Part shown: piece by piece, positions 22,600 through 33,179 of the stretch | Numbering within the stretch: the first letter of the stretch is position 1 | Layout: the number at the start of each line of letters is the position of its first letter | Source: Hymenopus coronatus | Lineage: Eukaryota; Arthropoda; Insecta; Mantodea; Hymenopodidae | DNA: 64,000 nucleotides | NCBI GenBank assembly: GCA_030762935.1 | Contig: CM060883.1 | Span: 92,686,501-92,750,500 of the forward strand | Direction of reading: 5' to 3' | Notes under the pieces: model-generated | Databases searched by the model: none | Told to the model about the DNA's origin: nothing | The model's input: the letters and a program-made list of their open reading frames with translations, nothing else | Position numbers and translations under genes: made by a program

Positions 22600-24475
22600 T
22601 TTGAGTTTATTTCATCTTGTGACTATACTTTGTTTATGATTTTCTAAGTATGATTTGAACCACTGAAGGTTTTGATCTTTTATATTATAATGCTCCAGCT
22701 TTTTAGTAGAATTTTATGGCTTACACAGTCAAATGTCTTTGAAATGTCACTGAGTACTGCGACTGTATTTTTCTGTAGATCAAAATTTAGTGCTATTTCA
22801 TTTAATATTGTGGTTACTGTGGTAATTGTGGATAAGTGTTTTCTAAAGCCACGTTGATAGTTACTTAATATTTTAGTTTTTCTAGAAACACTTTTAGTCT
22901 AGCATATACTAATTTCCCAAATATTATTAAGAAATTGGTCAAGATTGATATAGGGCGATAGTTTTTGTATTCATATGTCCCCCTCCGTTGTGCAAGAGGG
23001 TTATTAAGGCATATTTCACTCTCTCTGGAAATACTAAAAAATGAAAAGATTGGTTAAATATTTTTGCAAGTGGTTCACTTATTAAATACTTAATTATTTT
23101 TACTACCTTGGATAGCAGTTCATCCCATCCACTTGAGTTTTTCGATTTCAAAGCAACAATAATATTTTTTACATCGTTATCAGCTATATAACCTAGATTA
23201 AAAGGTTATGAATTTAAGCTATTATTTTGTGTTTTTTAATGGCCTCATGCAGGCATGGAAGTGATTTGCGGGTTTCATTTGGTATATTTGTGAAATAATG
23301 GTTTAGTAATTCTGCCATTTCTTTTGTTACATTGTTGCTTAATGATTCAAATGTTTGTTTAGTTTGAAGACCTAATTCATATTTAATTAACTGCTATGTT
23401 GCTTTACTTTTACTGTGTAATTATTTTATATATTTCTCAATGGCTATTTGTTTTACTTTCTTTATAACTTTTTTGTAAATTTTACTCTAAAGTAAATAGT
23501 GCTGTTTTATCTCTAGATTATTAGATTCTTTGGTGAGTCTATACAAGTCTGTTCCTTGTAGTCGACACCCTAATGCCCGGGGTACACCAATCTAGTAAGC
23601 ACTTTTTTTGTTTTTGTTTAAATGGTATTTTAGGAAATCAATGATTATAAGTGGTAAAAAATTGATTTAGGAATGTATTATAGTTTTCATCTACAGTTTG
23701 TGATAGGTCAAAGGACCATTTTATATCAGGGAAATGATTTTTAAAGTTAATTAACAACTTAATATTCGCATGGTTTTATATTTTCCCATTTTTGTATTTT
23801 TTATGCTTACATTAGGAAGGGTAATGAATACCACTTTATGGTAGGACAAACTTGTGTCAACTGTAATACAACTGCCACTTTCATCTGCACTATTTGTAAT
23901 TATATTGTCTATACAAATAAGGGATGTATTTGTTGCTCTAGTTGGTCTGTTACATTGAAGACTAAAACCATAAGTTTGTATAACGTTTAAAAAACTATTT
24001 GCCATTCCCTTCTTTTGTGAACAATAGGAGTTAAGTGTATTTATATTGCAATCAGTTGCAATTATAATAATTTTACCTTTTTTTGCAATTTACTTAGCAG
24101 GTTATCACATTTTTTCAAAAAATCTTCAAAGTATTGTAGTAGGGTGCTCTACATATAGAGAGAGCAATAGTTTTCAGCTCAATTAGTTCGATTGCAGACA
24201 TTTCAAAGACATGGTATGCTTTTAAATCGTCTCTTTTTTATTATATTTTTATTTTATTTTATTACATTTTGGCATAAACTACAAGTATGATGAGCCTCCC
24301 TACTGTCCCGTTTTTCTGGAATAATGATTTTCGACATAATTTGGTATTGTGATTTCAGGATTACTAAATGTTCATTTAGGCATAAAATTTTAATATTTCC
24401 GAAAACAATTTTTCCAAAAATAATTGTAATGAGTCTACTTTTGATTTCATTCCTTGTATGTTTAGATGCATTAAC
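22600..24475 (-). pseudogene. LINE endonuclease-reverse transcriptase relic
   Basis: Reading leftward: the EN start near 24440 (ILCLNEHLVILKSQYQIM, catalytic Glu in NEH), SREAHHTCSLCQNVIK, NNLLSKL-type helix, ATDCNINTLN, and FLNVIQTYGFSLQCNRPTR with CIDNIITNSADESGSCI. SYHKVVFITLPN follows (the SDH motif is degraded to SYH). The linker leads to KSKNSSGWDELLSKVVKIIK and FPERVKYALITLLHNGG (RT start). RGFRKHLSTITTVTTILNE and SDISKTFDCVSHKILLKKLE (motif A) end it. Several frame changes and stops are present, and the YADD motif is not present in this piece. Clade is likely jockey or CR1. A plus-strand LINE begins back-to-back at about 24476. Confidence 0.8.
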
Positions 24476-25600
24476 CAATTGGTCTGAAAACATTGCTTAC
24501 TTTTTAGATAAACAGAGCAAAGTTGCAGGATTATTCCGGGATCTATCCAAAGCTTTCAACTGTGTTCAACACAGTATACTGATGCAAAAACTCTAGCATT
24601 ATGGAGTACATGAGATAGCCAATAACCTCTTAGCTTCCTATCTTTCTAATAGAAGGTAATAAACAGAAATCTCTCTTGGAAGTGGTAATGAAGTTGAAAG
24701 AGTCAATTAAGAACAGGGAATAGTTTAATGGAGTACCACAAGGTACTATTTCTACTTTTGGTCTATATAAATGATGTTAGTGATCCAGTAAATAATAAAA
24801 TTATCACTTATGTGGGTGGTAGTAGTGCTATACGTAGGGACGAATTAGAATGTGAGTTTAGTGATACTGTTAAGGCAATTGCCATCCATGAAAAGTAATC
24901 ACCTTTACCTCATAAACTTATCAACAAACTGCAGTAATCAAATTTGAATTGCAATATTGGAATAAATTTCAACAATTCCAATTAACATTAAATACATGTA
25001 AAATTACAAAGGCAAATAATCGTTTATTTCTTATCATTTGCTTAGATAAACACCTGCACTGGATCCAACATACAGACAGCATCTGTAAAAACTAGCTAAA
25101 GCATCATTCATGAGTTATCTTTCTAAATATGTTGATAATAGCTTACTAAAAACTGTTTATTACAGAGTAATCTATTCATATACAGTGTGGTATGGACATC
25201 ATTTGCAGACTCCCACCTGAGACGAATATTCATATTATAAAAGAGATGTATGAGAATAATGTACAAGTTAGCACGCAAAGAAAGTTGCTTACTCAAGGTA
25301 CAATTCATATTCCAGTAATGATGAAATTCATCAGCATACAGAAGCAAGATTGCTTATAAATTAGCTTTAATACAAAATCGATACAAAGAAAACAACAAAA
25401 AAGGATTCATATTTTGCTGGGCCTATTATTACAACAAACTACCTAAACACCTAAATATGTGTAAAAATTAAAAATAAATTAAAAGGGTATTTAATAAATA
25501 AAGTTTTATACTCTATAAATGAATTGTAAAACTTATAACTAACAAGGTATCTATAAACTATGTAAATAATTTATTAACAATGTTAATAAATAAGTGTAAT
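24476..25600 (+). pseudogene. LINE reverse-transcriptase relic
   Basis: Begins inside the RT: YFLDKQSKVAGLFRDLSKAF (motif A), NCVQHSILMQKL and NNLLASYLSNRR. Next, LYIN-type block DPVNNKIITYVGG, where the catalytic DD is replaced by GG. Later come CLDKHLHWIQHTDSIC, YIQCGMDIICRLPP and KEMYENNVQVSTQ in shifted frames, and a tail rich in TAAAT to about 25600. Five or more stops make it dead. The orientation is opposite to the neighbour at 22600-24475. Confidence 0.65.
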
Positions 25601-25654
25601 TTTTGCTTGTAAATAAATCTGGCATATAGAGCCACCGCTGCCGCCACCACCTCC

Positions 25655-25945
25655 TCCTCTGTGGTGTAATGGTTACCGTGCTAACTTCATATACCCAAGG
25701 TCGCGGCTTCAAACCCGGCGGAGGACGATGGATTTTTTTCGGGTGTAAGAATCCTAAGCATGGCTTCTTTCGGAAGGGAAGTAAAGCCGTTGGTCCTGTG
25801 TCGTAGATTTATGGCACGTAAAAGAATCTCAAGGCTGGTAGACTGGCCTCTGAGCAAAATTAAGCGGTCTTTCACGCCCAATTTAGAATGGGACACTGAG
25901 GACCATAGTAGTTGAACACACCATTTACATTTTTACCATGACTAC
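25655..25945 (+). mobile_element. tRNA-derived SINE, family A, copy 2
   Basis: Head GTGGTGTAATGGTTACCGTG, box B mutated to GCTTCAAACC, body GGATTTTTTTCGGGTGTAAG and tail TTTCACGCCCAATTTAGAAT. A simple CCGCC/CTCCTC run precedes it. No clean target duplication was found. Confidence 0.8.
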
Positions 25946-26277
25946 TACTCTGAATGCTAGAGAGTTTTATTCACTGGATTCGCAATTTTCCACATGGACT
26001 GTTTGTTATGTGCTTTCCATTTGTAGATTAAACAGCGATTGTAAGATTTTCTCTGCAGAAGTGGACATTAACTTCAGTCAATAGTAAAAAAGAACAGCAA
26101 TGTTTTGGAAGATAAGAAATAGAATGTTGCATATTTTTAAAACATAAATTTCCTGGAAGATATTGATTGAGAAGATAATTAAATTTGTTGAATTTAAATC
26201 AACGAGGATATGTTACTTAATGTAAATGACATAAATAACTAATAGTGTTTTGCCACATCTTCCAATGTTGTATTACT
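25946..26277. other. unassigned spacer
   Basis: Nothing recognised. Confidence 0.4.
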
Positions 26278-26671
26278 CATTTTTACTTTCTTTGCATGTA
26301 CTATCAAACATAGTGTATAGAGAACATATTGCATTCCACCCAAAAATTGGATACCAAGTTTTCACCAGAAATACACGTTTAGGGTCACCTATATCTCAAA
26401 GGCATTTTTAGAAATAGGTTTATGGGTCTGTGAACATAACTGAAAAACAAAAAGTCTGTAAAATACCAAACTTGGTATTTTAGTTTAGTATCTTCCAGTG
26501 ATGTGACACAAAGATTCGGAGAAAAACATCCTACCAAAAAATTTTATTTTCTCAAAAATGACTAATAATTTGGATCAAAATACTGTATATTAAAGATATT
26601 TATAGGTAAAAAAACTGTATATCTTGAATTTTCTGGGAATAGCCTCTAAAGACTTCTTTAATCTGAATGAA
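26278..26671 (-). mobile_element. H-family repeat, hairpin half (split copy)
   Basis: Reverse copy from TTTTACTTTCTTTGCATGTA through the hairpin (around 26291-26323) to AGCCTCTAAAGACTTC. It stops at about 26671, where a PLE fragment begins. The matching other end lies at 27345-27435. Confidence 0.8.
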
Positions 26672-27229
26672 CACAACATCAAGACCTATTTTTCCGCTCC
26701 CCGAAAAATCCAGCAATATCTGAGAGCGATAAAAGATCCATCGTCACTCAAAGTACCAAGAGTGTACAAAATTCTGTGTGAATGCGGGAAAGTGTACGTT
26801 GTGCAAACTGGATGCACAATAGAAGAGAGGTGCAAAGAACATCAACGCAATATTAAACTGCTTCAACCGGAAAAGTCGGCAGTAGCCCAACATTGCATAG
26901 AGAAGGTACATAAAATCAATTTCAATGACATCTCAGTCCTACATCAAACGAATAAGTATTATGACAGACTCATCAAAAAAGCCATCGAAATCAAGTTACA
27001 CCCTTGCAATTACAATAGAGATTCTGGACTTCAACTCAGCGCAGCTTGGACGCCGGCCATTATATGCACCTGCAATATCGATTTCAATTACCCAGAACAG
27101 AGGACGGACCTGGCGGAAAACAGCGGACAAGACGAAATACGGCCCTTCGGTCAGCTGGGCCAATCGCAGATCATCACGCGTTCATTGGCCAGGGCAGCGG
27201 GGCTCCGCCCACCTAGATACAGTATATAA
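26672..27229 (+). pseudogene. PLE carboxy-terminal GIY-YIG domain
   Basis: An open frame of about 185 codons enters from the H repeat, so its upstream ATG (26624) is not the native start. It encodes the PLE tail: VYKILCECGKVYVVQTG (GIY-YIG, with the second Gly changed to Val), TIEERCKEHQRNIKLLQ (Arg), EKSAVAQHCIEKVHKINFND, YDRLIKKAIEIKLHP (catalytic Glu) and GLQLSAAWTPAI. The RT is absent, so this is a 5'-truncated copy, but no stop breaks the nuclease. Downstream is a hammerhead-like fold and the element's 3' end. Confidence 0.85.
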
Positions 27230-27255
27230 TGGAACGTATCCCAGCAGTTTCATGC

Positions 27256-27303
27256 AGTCCCTGATGAAGACCATGGAGTGTGCAATGGTCGAAAGCTTGG
27301 ATT
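27256..27303 (+). ncRNA. hammerhead-ribozyme-like fold in PLE tail
   Basis: Helix I AGUCC (27256-27260) pairs with GGAUU (27299-27303). Core CUGAUGA is at 27261-27267. Helix II GACCAU/AUGGUC (27269-27274 with 27285-27290) is a perfect 6 bp. GAAA is at 27291-27294, a minimal helix III AG/CU at 27294-27297, and the cleavage-site nucleotide U at 27298. All core positions fit a type I hammerhead except one extra A (27268) between core and helix II. Hammerheads with very short helix III are known from Penelope-like elements. Activity is not shown. Confidence 0.7.
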
Positions 27304-27344
27304 TTATACACCTGACACGGCTGATCACCCGTATAGCCATAATG
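27304..27344 (+). mobile_element. PLE 3' terminus
   Basis: TATACACCTGACACGGCTGA and TCACCCGTATAGCC recur almost unchanged at 49576-49632. ACGG and CCGT can form a short stem. Confidence 0.7.
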
Positions 27345-27435
27345 AATATCATAAAGTAGATAGAAGAATGTGCTTTTTAACAATAATTTGTTACAGCAAT
27401 GTAGAAAAAGTCATGTGAATGGAATACATCAGATT
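27345..27435 (-). mobile_element. H-family repeat, far end of the split copy
   Basis: ATAAAGTAGATAGAAGAATG, AACAATAATTTGTTACAGC and GTCATGTGAATGGAATACAT complete the reverse copy that starts at 26278. Compared with full copies, about 350 bp of the middle are missing, exactly where the PLE piece sits. Confidence 0.75.
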
Positions 27436-27925
27436 TCCAATATTTTTACGTATGTAATTGCCAATGTTTTGTTCAAAATTGAGCATACCAAGGAAAACAA
27501 GAGATATGCACTTATGAATGCTGTTTTATAACAGCAATCTGTATTTGTATAAATTTAAATATCTTTATCTGTACTTTAATGTAAAAACTGACCAAGATAT
27601 GATTGTATAAGATGGTGAAAAAAATCACCAATCTATTTGCTCGCAAAGAGATCAATATCAATTATAAAGCCATTTGCTTGTGAAGATAATATTAATACAA
27701 ATTAAAAAGATGGGAGTTGAAAACACAAAAACTAATGCAATCATATGCTATGAGGATACATAGGCAAAAGCAAACTGTTGGAGTCCCCAAAAAGGAGTGT
27801 AATACTGCTCTTGAATGATTTAAGATAATAGCCCAAATTCCTAACATTAAGTTTAAGTAGGTAGTGGTAAGTAAATAAAGTCAACAAATATCTACTCATT
27901 TATTCTGCTTACTGGCAGATCTACA
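27436..27925. other. unassigned spacer
   Basis: AT-rich, no signature. Confidence 0.4.
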
Positions 27926-27981
27926 ATGTTTTTACTTTCTCTACATACATTATGTACATAGTATATAGAGAAGGTAGAAAG
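27926..27981 (-). repeat. H-family hairpin only
   Basis: TTTTTACTTTCTCTACATAC followed by ATTATGTACATAGTATATAG and AGAAGGTAGAAAG. The terminal palindrome is present without the rest of the repeat. Confidence 0.7.
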
Positions 27982-28937
27982 TTAAGAGTATGTGAGTGTA
28001 ACACAGATTTAGTTTCAGGTTAAATGTGTTTATTAAAGAGCAAATTTAAATTAAAATGACATCAATCACACCAACTATGCAGGGTGTTTCTATTTCGTGC
28101 CATAGGTTTGCTCACAACTTTCTTTGGATTTGAATTTGTGACTTGTTCAGTTTTCTGTATTCACAATAACTGTTTCTGTTATTTGCTCCTGAAAATGCTT
28201 TTACTAATTATAAATTTGAAAAATCACATCACTGGCAACTCTTGTAACTGAATTGCTATACAAGATCAGGTAAATTAACAAACAAATATTAGCACATTAT
28301 TTAAAAATAGCACATTTGGAACCCATTCTCATTACACCTTACACTTTTCTTATGGCAATGCTGAATGCAACAACCCAAACAATGATATGAAGGTGTTGTT
28401 ATCTCTGATTTTCAACCACAACATCCAGCCGTGTTTGTAGTGACAGTGGTATTGCATTAAAAGTAAACCAACTTTGTAAACACCCATCATTATGAATTTG
28501 TTCTTAAATAATTTGCTTGTGTTAGAAATAGGAGCTCTGTAGAGACTTAGAAACCTGCATCATAAATTCTGTTGAACCTTGCTTAAATGTTAATGACATT
28601 TTGTATAAGTGTTTCTGAACATTTTGATGTATCTAACCCTCAAAAGAGTACTTTCAGTGATCAGATTTAATTCAATCCCCACTTTCTTCCCAGTTGGGTT
28701 TTTGTTTCTTAATGATGTTGACACTTAAGTGATATTCAAGTATTAATGTCCTGCAAGAAAAGACTATCAAATTACCCCTTAAGTAGAAGCTTTGCTTGAG
28801 TCAATAAGTTTAAAAGACTCATTCTTTTACATATACCTACAACATAAGCACCAGTTAGAATTTAAAAAGCTTAACATGTTATACATACAAATATACAACT
28901 GTTTATCTCAGAGATGGAACATTATTTGTGAAGATGA
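27982..28937. other. unassigned, possible transposon end at 28079
   Basis: CAGGGTGTTTCTATTTCGTG (28079-28098) resembles the outer end of Tc1-like DNA transposons, but no partner end or transposase was recognised. The rest is AT-rich. Confidence 0.3.
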
Positions 28938-29874
28938 TACAGTATACACCCGATTATTTGTATACAAAATATCCATGCATTCCCCCTGTGAAAAAAAGGA
29001 TTGTACATTGTGTTTCTTTAGGGAACAGCAATAAAGGACCCACTGCATGACAATAAGTGCTATTTACATTGTTTAAATGATCACTGCATGACAACAAAGA
29101 ACTGTTTCCATTGTTATCAGTCTGCCTATTCCGTGTAAATTAAAAACAAGGTCAGTTTTTCTGATGTTAATCATTGTGTAAGTGTCAACAAAGCAACTTT
29201 AAATAAATTAGCAAAAGAGATGGTATGGAAACAAAATGTAATGATATTAAAACAAAAATTAGAAATAATTGTAAGATTTGAGGGAGAAACTGTTGCAAAA
29301 CTAAGTGCTGATAATGGGATTGGAATGCAAACTGTTCGAGACATTAAAAGCAAAAAGCAGAACATACAGGATTTATCAGGAATTGTGGTTGTAATTCTGG
29401 ACCATCTGCATGAAGAGATCTACATTTGATGACTTAGATGCTGCTTTTTTACAATGGTTCAGCCAAAAACAAGCAGAAAGTGTCATTGTTTCAGGTGCGA
29501 TGTGTACCAAAAAAGCTACATTTTATCATGAAGCTCTAAGGTTAGAGGGAGAATTTAATGCCTAATCTGGTTGGCTAACCAGATTCAAACAATATCATGG
29601 GATTTGCAAACTTACTGCAAGAAAAAAATGTCAACTCCTCTCAGAAGTAGACCAACTTCATGGATATTTTAAGAAGTAAACAGGCCTACAATACCTAAGC
29701 GCAGAAGTAGAATAAACTTTTGAACAAAGAATATATATTGAAAAAAAGCTTTTAAATGTAATTTCCTATTTATATATATATATATGCTGTACCTTAAAAG
29801 CTTTAATTATGGGTTTCTTGATTATTCATGCTTCTTCTCCCCACATCCCCTCAGATAATTGAGGGTATACTGTA
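28938..29874 (+). mobile_element. pogo/Tigger-like element, internally deleted
   Basis: TIRs TACAGTATACACCCGATTAT (28938-28957) and, inverted at the other end, TACAGTATACCCTCAATTAT (29855-29874), each including the TA target. The total is about 935 bp. The inside codes only for DNA-binding domains, so the catalytic half is deleted. Confidence 0.85.
29220..29690 (+). pseudogene. pogo/Tigger transposase, DNA-binding half
   Basis: First a Psq-type helix-turn-helix: LKQKLEIIVRFEGETVAKLS, ADNGIGMQTVRDIKSKKQ. After a frameshift near 29400 comes a CENP-B-type helix-turn-helix: FDDLDAAFLQWFSQKQAES, SGAMCTKKATFYHEALRLEG and WLTRFKQYHGI, with one TAA before SGW. Both domains together bind the element's ends in the family. 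The DDE catalytic domain, about 200 residues, is absent. Jerky/Tigger-type proteins are the closest. Confidence 0.8.
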
Positions 29875-30079
29875 TTTTATTAAATACAAACGAAAAACAG
29901 ATATGTTGTAAACATGTATAAGATTTCAGGACAATAGGATGGAAAGTAATATGTGGCTAGGCAAGATTAAGGAGCAGTTGATAAAGAATGGGCTAGGAGA
30001 TTTGTGGTACACTTAGGACAATACAAATAGGGGGTTTTGGAAATAAGTGAGGGAGGGTAAGATTGGAGGATGTGGATAA

Positions 30080-30560
30080 GTAGAATCTAGTGGCACAAAA
30101 GAGAGTGAAAAAACTGTTGCAATGGTATAACGAGATGAAGGAAAATGCAGGAAAGGAGGAATATCTTAATGTATGCAGTAGAAATGAGAGATTCAGGGCC
30201 AGCATGGTTCCGATTGTGGATATGGAAACTGAAGGATTTGAGAGGAGTGAGATGGGACTATATCCAATTTGTGAGGAGGATGAGGATGAACTGCACATAA
30301 TGTTTAAATACAAAGGGGCAAATAAATAGAGTGTGGAGTTGATTAAACAGAACTGGTTGGGGAGAGATAATGAGCTAGGGATAAAGAAGATCTTTAAGGA
30401 TAAAGGACAATTATGGAATTCTTATAGAATGTTAGGATAAATGGACAAGGAAATAAATAAGCTGTAATAAAGAGAGCTCATGGTAGAATAGAGGTATTTT
30501 AGTGATAAAATATGTATATTAAATGGATGTTGGTGGCATACCCAGATAAGCCCTGGGCCA
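30080..30560 (+). pseudogene. R1-like LINE ORF2 tail
   Basis: The frame from 30090 reads KRVKKLLQWYNEM, NERFRASMVPIVDMETEGFE, YPICEEDEDELHIMFKYKG and ELIKQNWLGRDNELGIKKIF. The usual CPxC-x-H-C knuckle of such tails is recognisable, but two of its cysteines are now Tyr. The segment after RNase H in R1/I-like LINEs has this form. No RT lies upstream. Confidence 0.6.
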
Positions 30561-30644
30561 CAAGTTGCCACCAGGGCATTGTATGGAATTTAGCACTCAA
30601 ATATTGTTACTACTATTAGAATTGAAATTAATCATCAGAAATAC

Positions 30645-30844
30645 CTCCGAGTTAGCTAGAATAATTTTTGACTCCAAAAGAGAAGTCAAATGTTTGCCAA
30701 ATTGGTCCGAATTTAACTGCAGTGTTTCTTGCACCTCTTTGCAGGTAAGTGAATCAGTCTTCTCAAAAAGGAGCAGAACTGCCATTTGGAAGGTTTGCAT
30801 TGTCACCTGATACAGCTTTTTCAGATAACCAAGTCTCAGCTCAC
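30645..30844 (-). CDS. cullin (cullin-2-like) internal exon
   Basis: A 200-nt exon with intact frame. The acceptor is GTGTGTGTTACAG before GTGAGCTGAG, and the donor is TCGGAG followed by GTATTTCTG. It starts in phase 1 and ends in phase 0. It encodes GELRLGYLKKLYQVTMQTFQ, MAVLLLFEKTDSLTCKEVQE and TLQLNSDQFGKHLTSLLESK: the winged-helix region of a cullin after the GRKLTW block. Cullins are scaffolds of ubiquitin ligases. The text is closer to cullin-2 than to cullin-1. It joins in frame with the exon at 42654-42720 across 11,809 bp. The next downstream exon was not found. No stop and no poly-A argue against a retrocopy. Confidence 0.88.
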
Positions 30845-31405
30845 CTGTAACACACACATTTCCCATCAAACTGCCATGCAATAATAAAATATACTGTTTT
30901 CTTAATAAAGATAATTAAAACCAAAATTATTGAAAAGCCTAAGTATATGTTTTTAAATCTTAATGTGAATTTTATTTAGCCTTCAGCATAAGAGTGTATT
31001 AATGTTTTAAATGTCTAAGGCAAACAATACTATTCTTCTTTCAACTGTATTATTATGTTTATTTATCTTCTACTCAATATATGAACCAAGGACTCATGAA
31101 AATTATCAAATTGGTACATGCCTAACAATGTACACATGAGAGTTAGGTGACAGAAGAAACATTTTACAATTAGATATTTACTTCTTCATATCTTCAGTGC
31201 CATTGTGTAATAATCCAAGTTAACTACAGCACAAGAATGCCACAAGATGAACAAGGAATATGTCGCCACCATTGCACAAATCAAAACACAATGCTAGAAT
31301 CCAGCTACTCTTATTCGATTTCACTCAATTTACTCTAATGTAAGTCTATAATACCAGAGCATTTATAAAAAAATATTGCATAAAAAGTTTGAAAACTTTT
31401 CACTT
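30845..31405 (-). other. cullin intron, unassigned part
   Basis: Begins the 11.8-kb intron; no repeat recognised in this part. Confidence 0.6.
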
Positions 31406-31560
31406 ATTACTTTCTCTACACATACTATGTACATAGTGTTTAGAGAAGGTATTACATTCCACCCAAAATTTGATACCGAGATTTCACCAGAAATATACAT
31501 TTTAGTGTCCCCTGTATAAAAACATTTTTAGAAAAAGGTGTGTGTGTGTGTGTTTTTTTT
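31406..31560 (-). mobile_element. H-family fragment with hairpin
   Basis: TTACTTTCTCTACACATACT, ATGTACATAGTGTTTAGAGA, followed by 100 bp of the hairpin-proximal part and a GT run, then lost. Confidence 0.8.
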
Positions 31561-31929
31561 TGTTTCCCCCCTCCCCTTCTGCAGTTTAAGAATGGCCTAA
31601 CATGTCAATGGTGCCAAATGAAGAATTGATTGTTGGAAAAACAAAAGCATATCACTTCCAGAACAAATTTCACCTAATGTTTTTTTCTTATAAGTCTAGG
31701 TGTTTAAACCGAAATTAAGATTGAAATATTATCTTAAAAGCTGCTTTTCAAATCAACTTGACTATGCCAGAAAGGGGTAGAACATGTCACTGATCAATGT
31801 TTAAGGACACTCAACTACTAGGCCATTAGCACTCTTATAAAAGTAATACAGCAAAAGCCAATATAAAAATAAATCATAAATATAAATCACAGCAAAGATC
31901 GGATATAAAATTCCACTAGACTGTAATGT
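31561..31929. other. unassigned intron sequence
   Basis: Starts with a C-rich tract (31566-31580); nothing else seen. Confidence 0.4.
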
Positions 31930-32118
31930 TGTAAAAAAAAATCTGACGTGTTTCATTCACATGACTTTCTCTGCATCATTCTAACAAATTATTGCTAAAA
32001 AGCATATTCTTCTACTTACTTCAAGCTTATTACTTGCTTCCTTGTAAGTAGAAGGGAAATAAGGAAAGATACTAGGCTAAAACGATATTCAAATCTTTTA
32101 AAAGTTGGTTACCATTGT
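31930..32118 (+). mobile_element. H-family fragment, non-hairpin end
   Basis: AAAAATCTGACGTGTTTCAT, ATGACTTTCTCTGCATCATT and the next 150 bp of a forward copy, then lost. Confidence 0.8.
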
Positions 32119-32481
32119 ACCATTCTGGTACAATATAATGTGGCAACACTGCTCTTACGCCCCATGTTACATATAGAGGCACTTGTTAAGTAGTTCGGCC
32201 TTTTGCCACGTGAGTTGCTTTTTTTTTTGGGGGGGGGGGGAAGAGGTAAAAGGCATCTGTATGTCAGTCTCAGGTCGGGATGTTTTACATGTACAGACCT
32301 TCTCAGAGTGGAGCGTAAGTGTTTTCATGTGGCATGATTCAGCGTGACTAAGGGCTAAACTGATCTCCGTTGTGATACGTGGACATGATTGCCTAGTGAA
32401 ACGAGTATTTAAATTCGTTTTTGTTTTGTGAAAAAGTTGGTTGGTTGGTATCTAATGTTGAGCAGTTGGCAGTGAAGTCAT
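32119..32481. other. unassigned intron sequence with a G run
   Basis: T run followed by 12 G (32220-32240); no other signature. Confidence 0.4.
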
Positions 32482-32715
32482 TCACTCTCTTGCACTCCAG
32501 TATTTTGATGTCATATTATCATGTCGACTCAAGGTTGAGCAGCGCAGTCGATGGTTTCCATCCATATCTTCTTTAAGTGTACAGAAAGGACACAGAGGAG
32601 ATCTCACTATACCAACCCTGAATAAATGTTTATTGAGACAGTCATGGCCAGTTAGGAGTCTAAAACTTGCTATAATCTGTGTCAAGTTAGTTTTGTCCTG
32701 ATGTCAACACATGGG
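32482..32715 (-). pseudogene. R1/jockey-like LINE ORF2 tail
   Basis: Minus frame: FRLLTGHDCLNKHLFRVGI, RSPLCPFCTLKEDMDGNHRL and RCSTLSRHDNMTSKYWSARE. FRLxTGHDCLxxHLxRxGI followed by CPLC-x-H-x-C is the standard end of RNase H-bearing LINE ORF2 proteins. The knuckle (C..C.....H..C) is intact. RNase H itself is absent. Confidence 0.75.
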
Positions 32716-33179
32716 AGGGAAGAGAGAGAGTGAGACAGAGCTACTGAAGCAGAAGAGCGTTAGGCTGTTGATTGGTTCAGGGAAGGTGATGGGTGTTAAC
32801 TTTTACATGGATGCATATTGTAACACCTCCTAAAAGTACAGTACTGTAATAGTTTTCAGATCACTGCTCTGCGCGAGTTAGTTTTGGAGAGGAAAAGTAT
32901 ACAAATGCTTTGATTGTTATAAAAGGTAATACCCCAAATTTTATCCATATCTGACACATACCAAGCAGATGGCTCTAGGTTCGTGAATTCTGAAATAAAT
33001 ATTTACAACAGATGTACACATTCTATAAAAAACATAGATTAGACAGAAGACAGGAGAAATTACATATTGACTTAATTAACTTATAACTGTTAAATAAAAT
33101 GCAGCTAACTTATACTACTAAAGGACACTGGTATTATATACACAATAAATTGCAAGTCGCGCATTATTTCATGATGCTT
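32716..33179. other. unassigned intron sequence
   Basis: Nothing recognised; it may hold the end of the following transposon. Confidence 0.3.

Noticed and set aside
21730..22600. Helitron 3' end with hairpin and CTRR
   Set aside because: No convincing hairpin followed by CTRR was found after the helicase relic before the minus-strand LINE begins.
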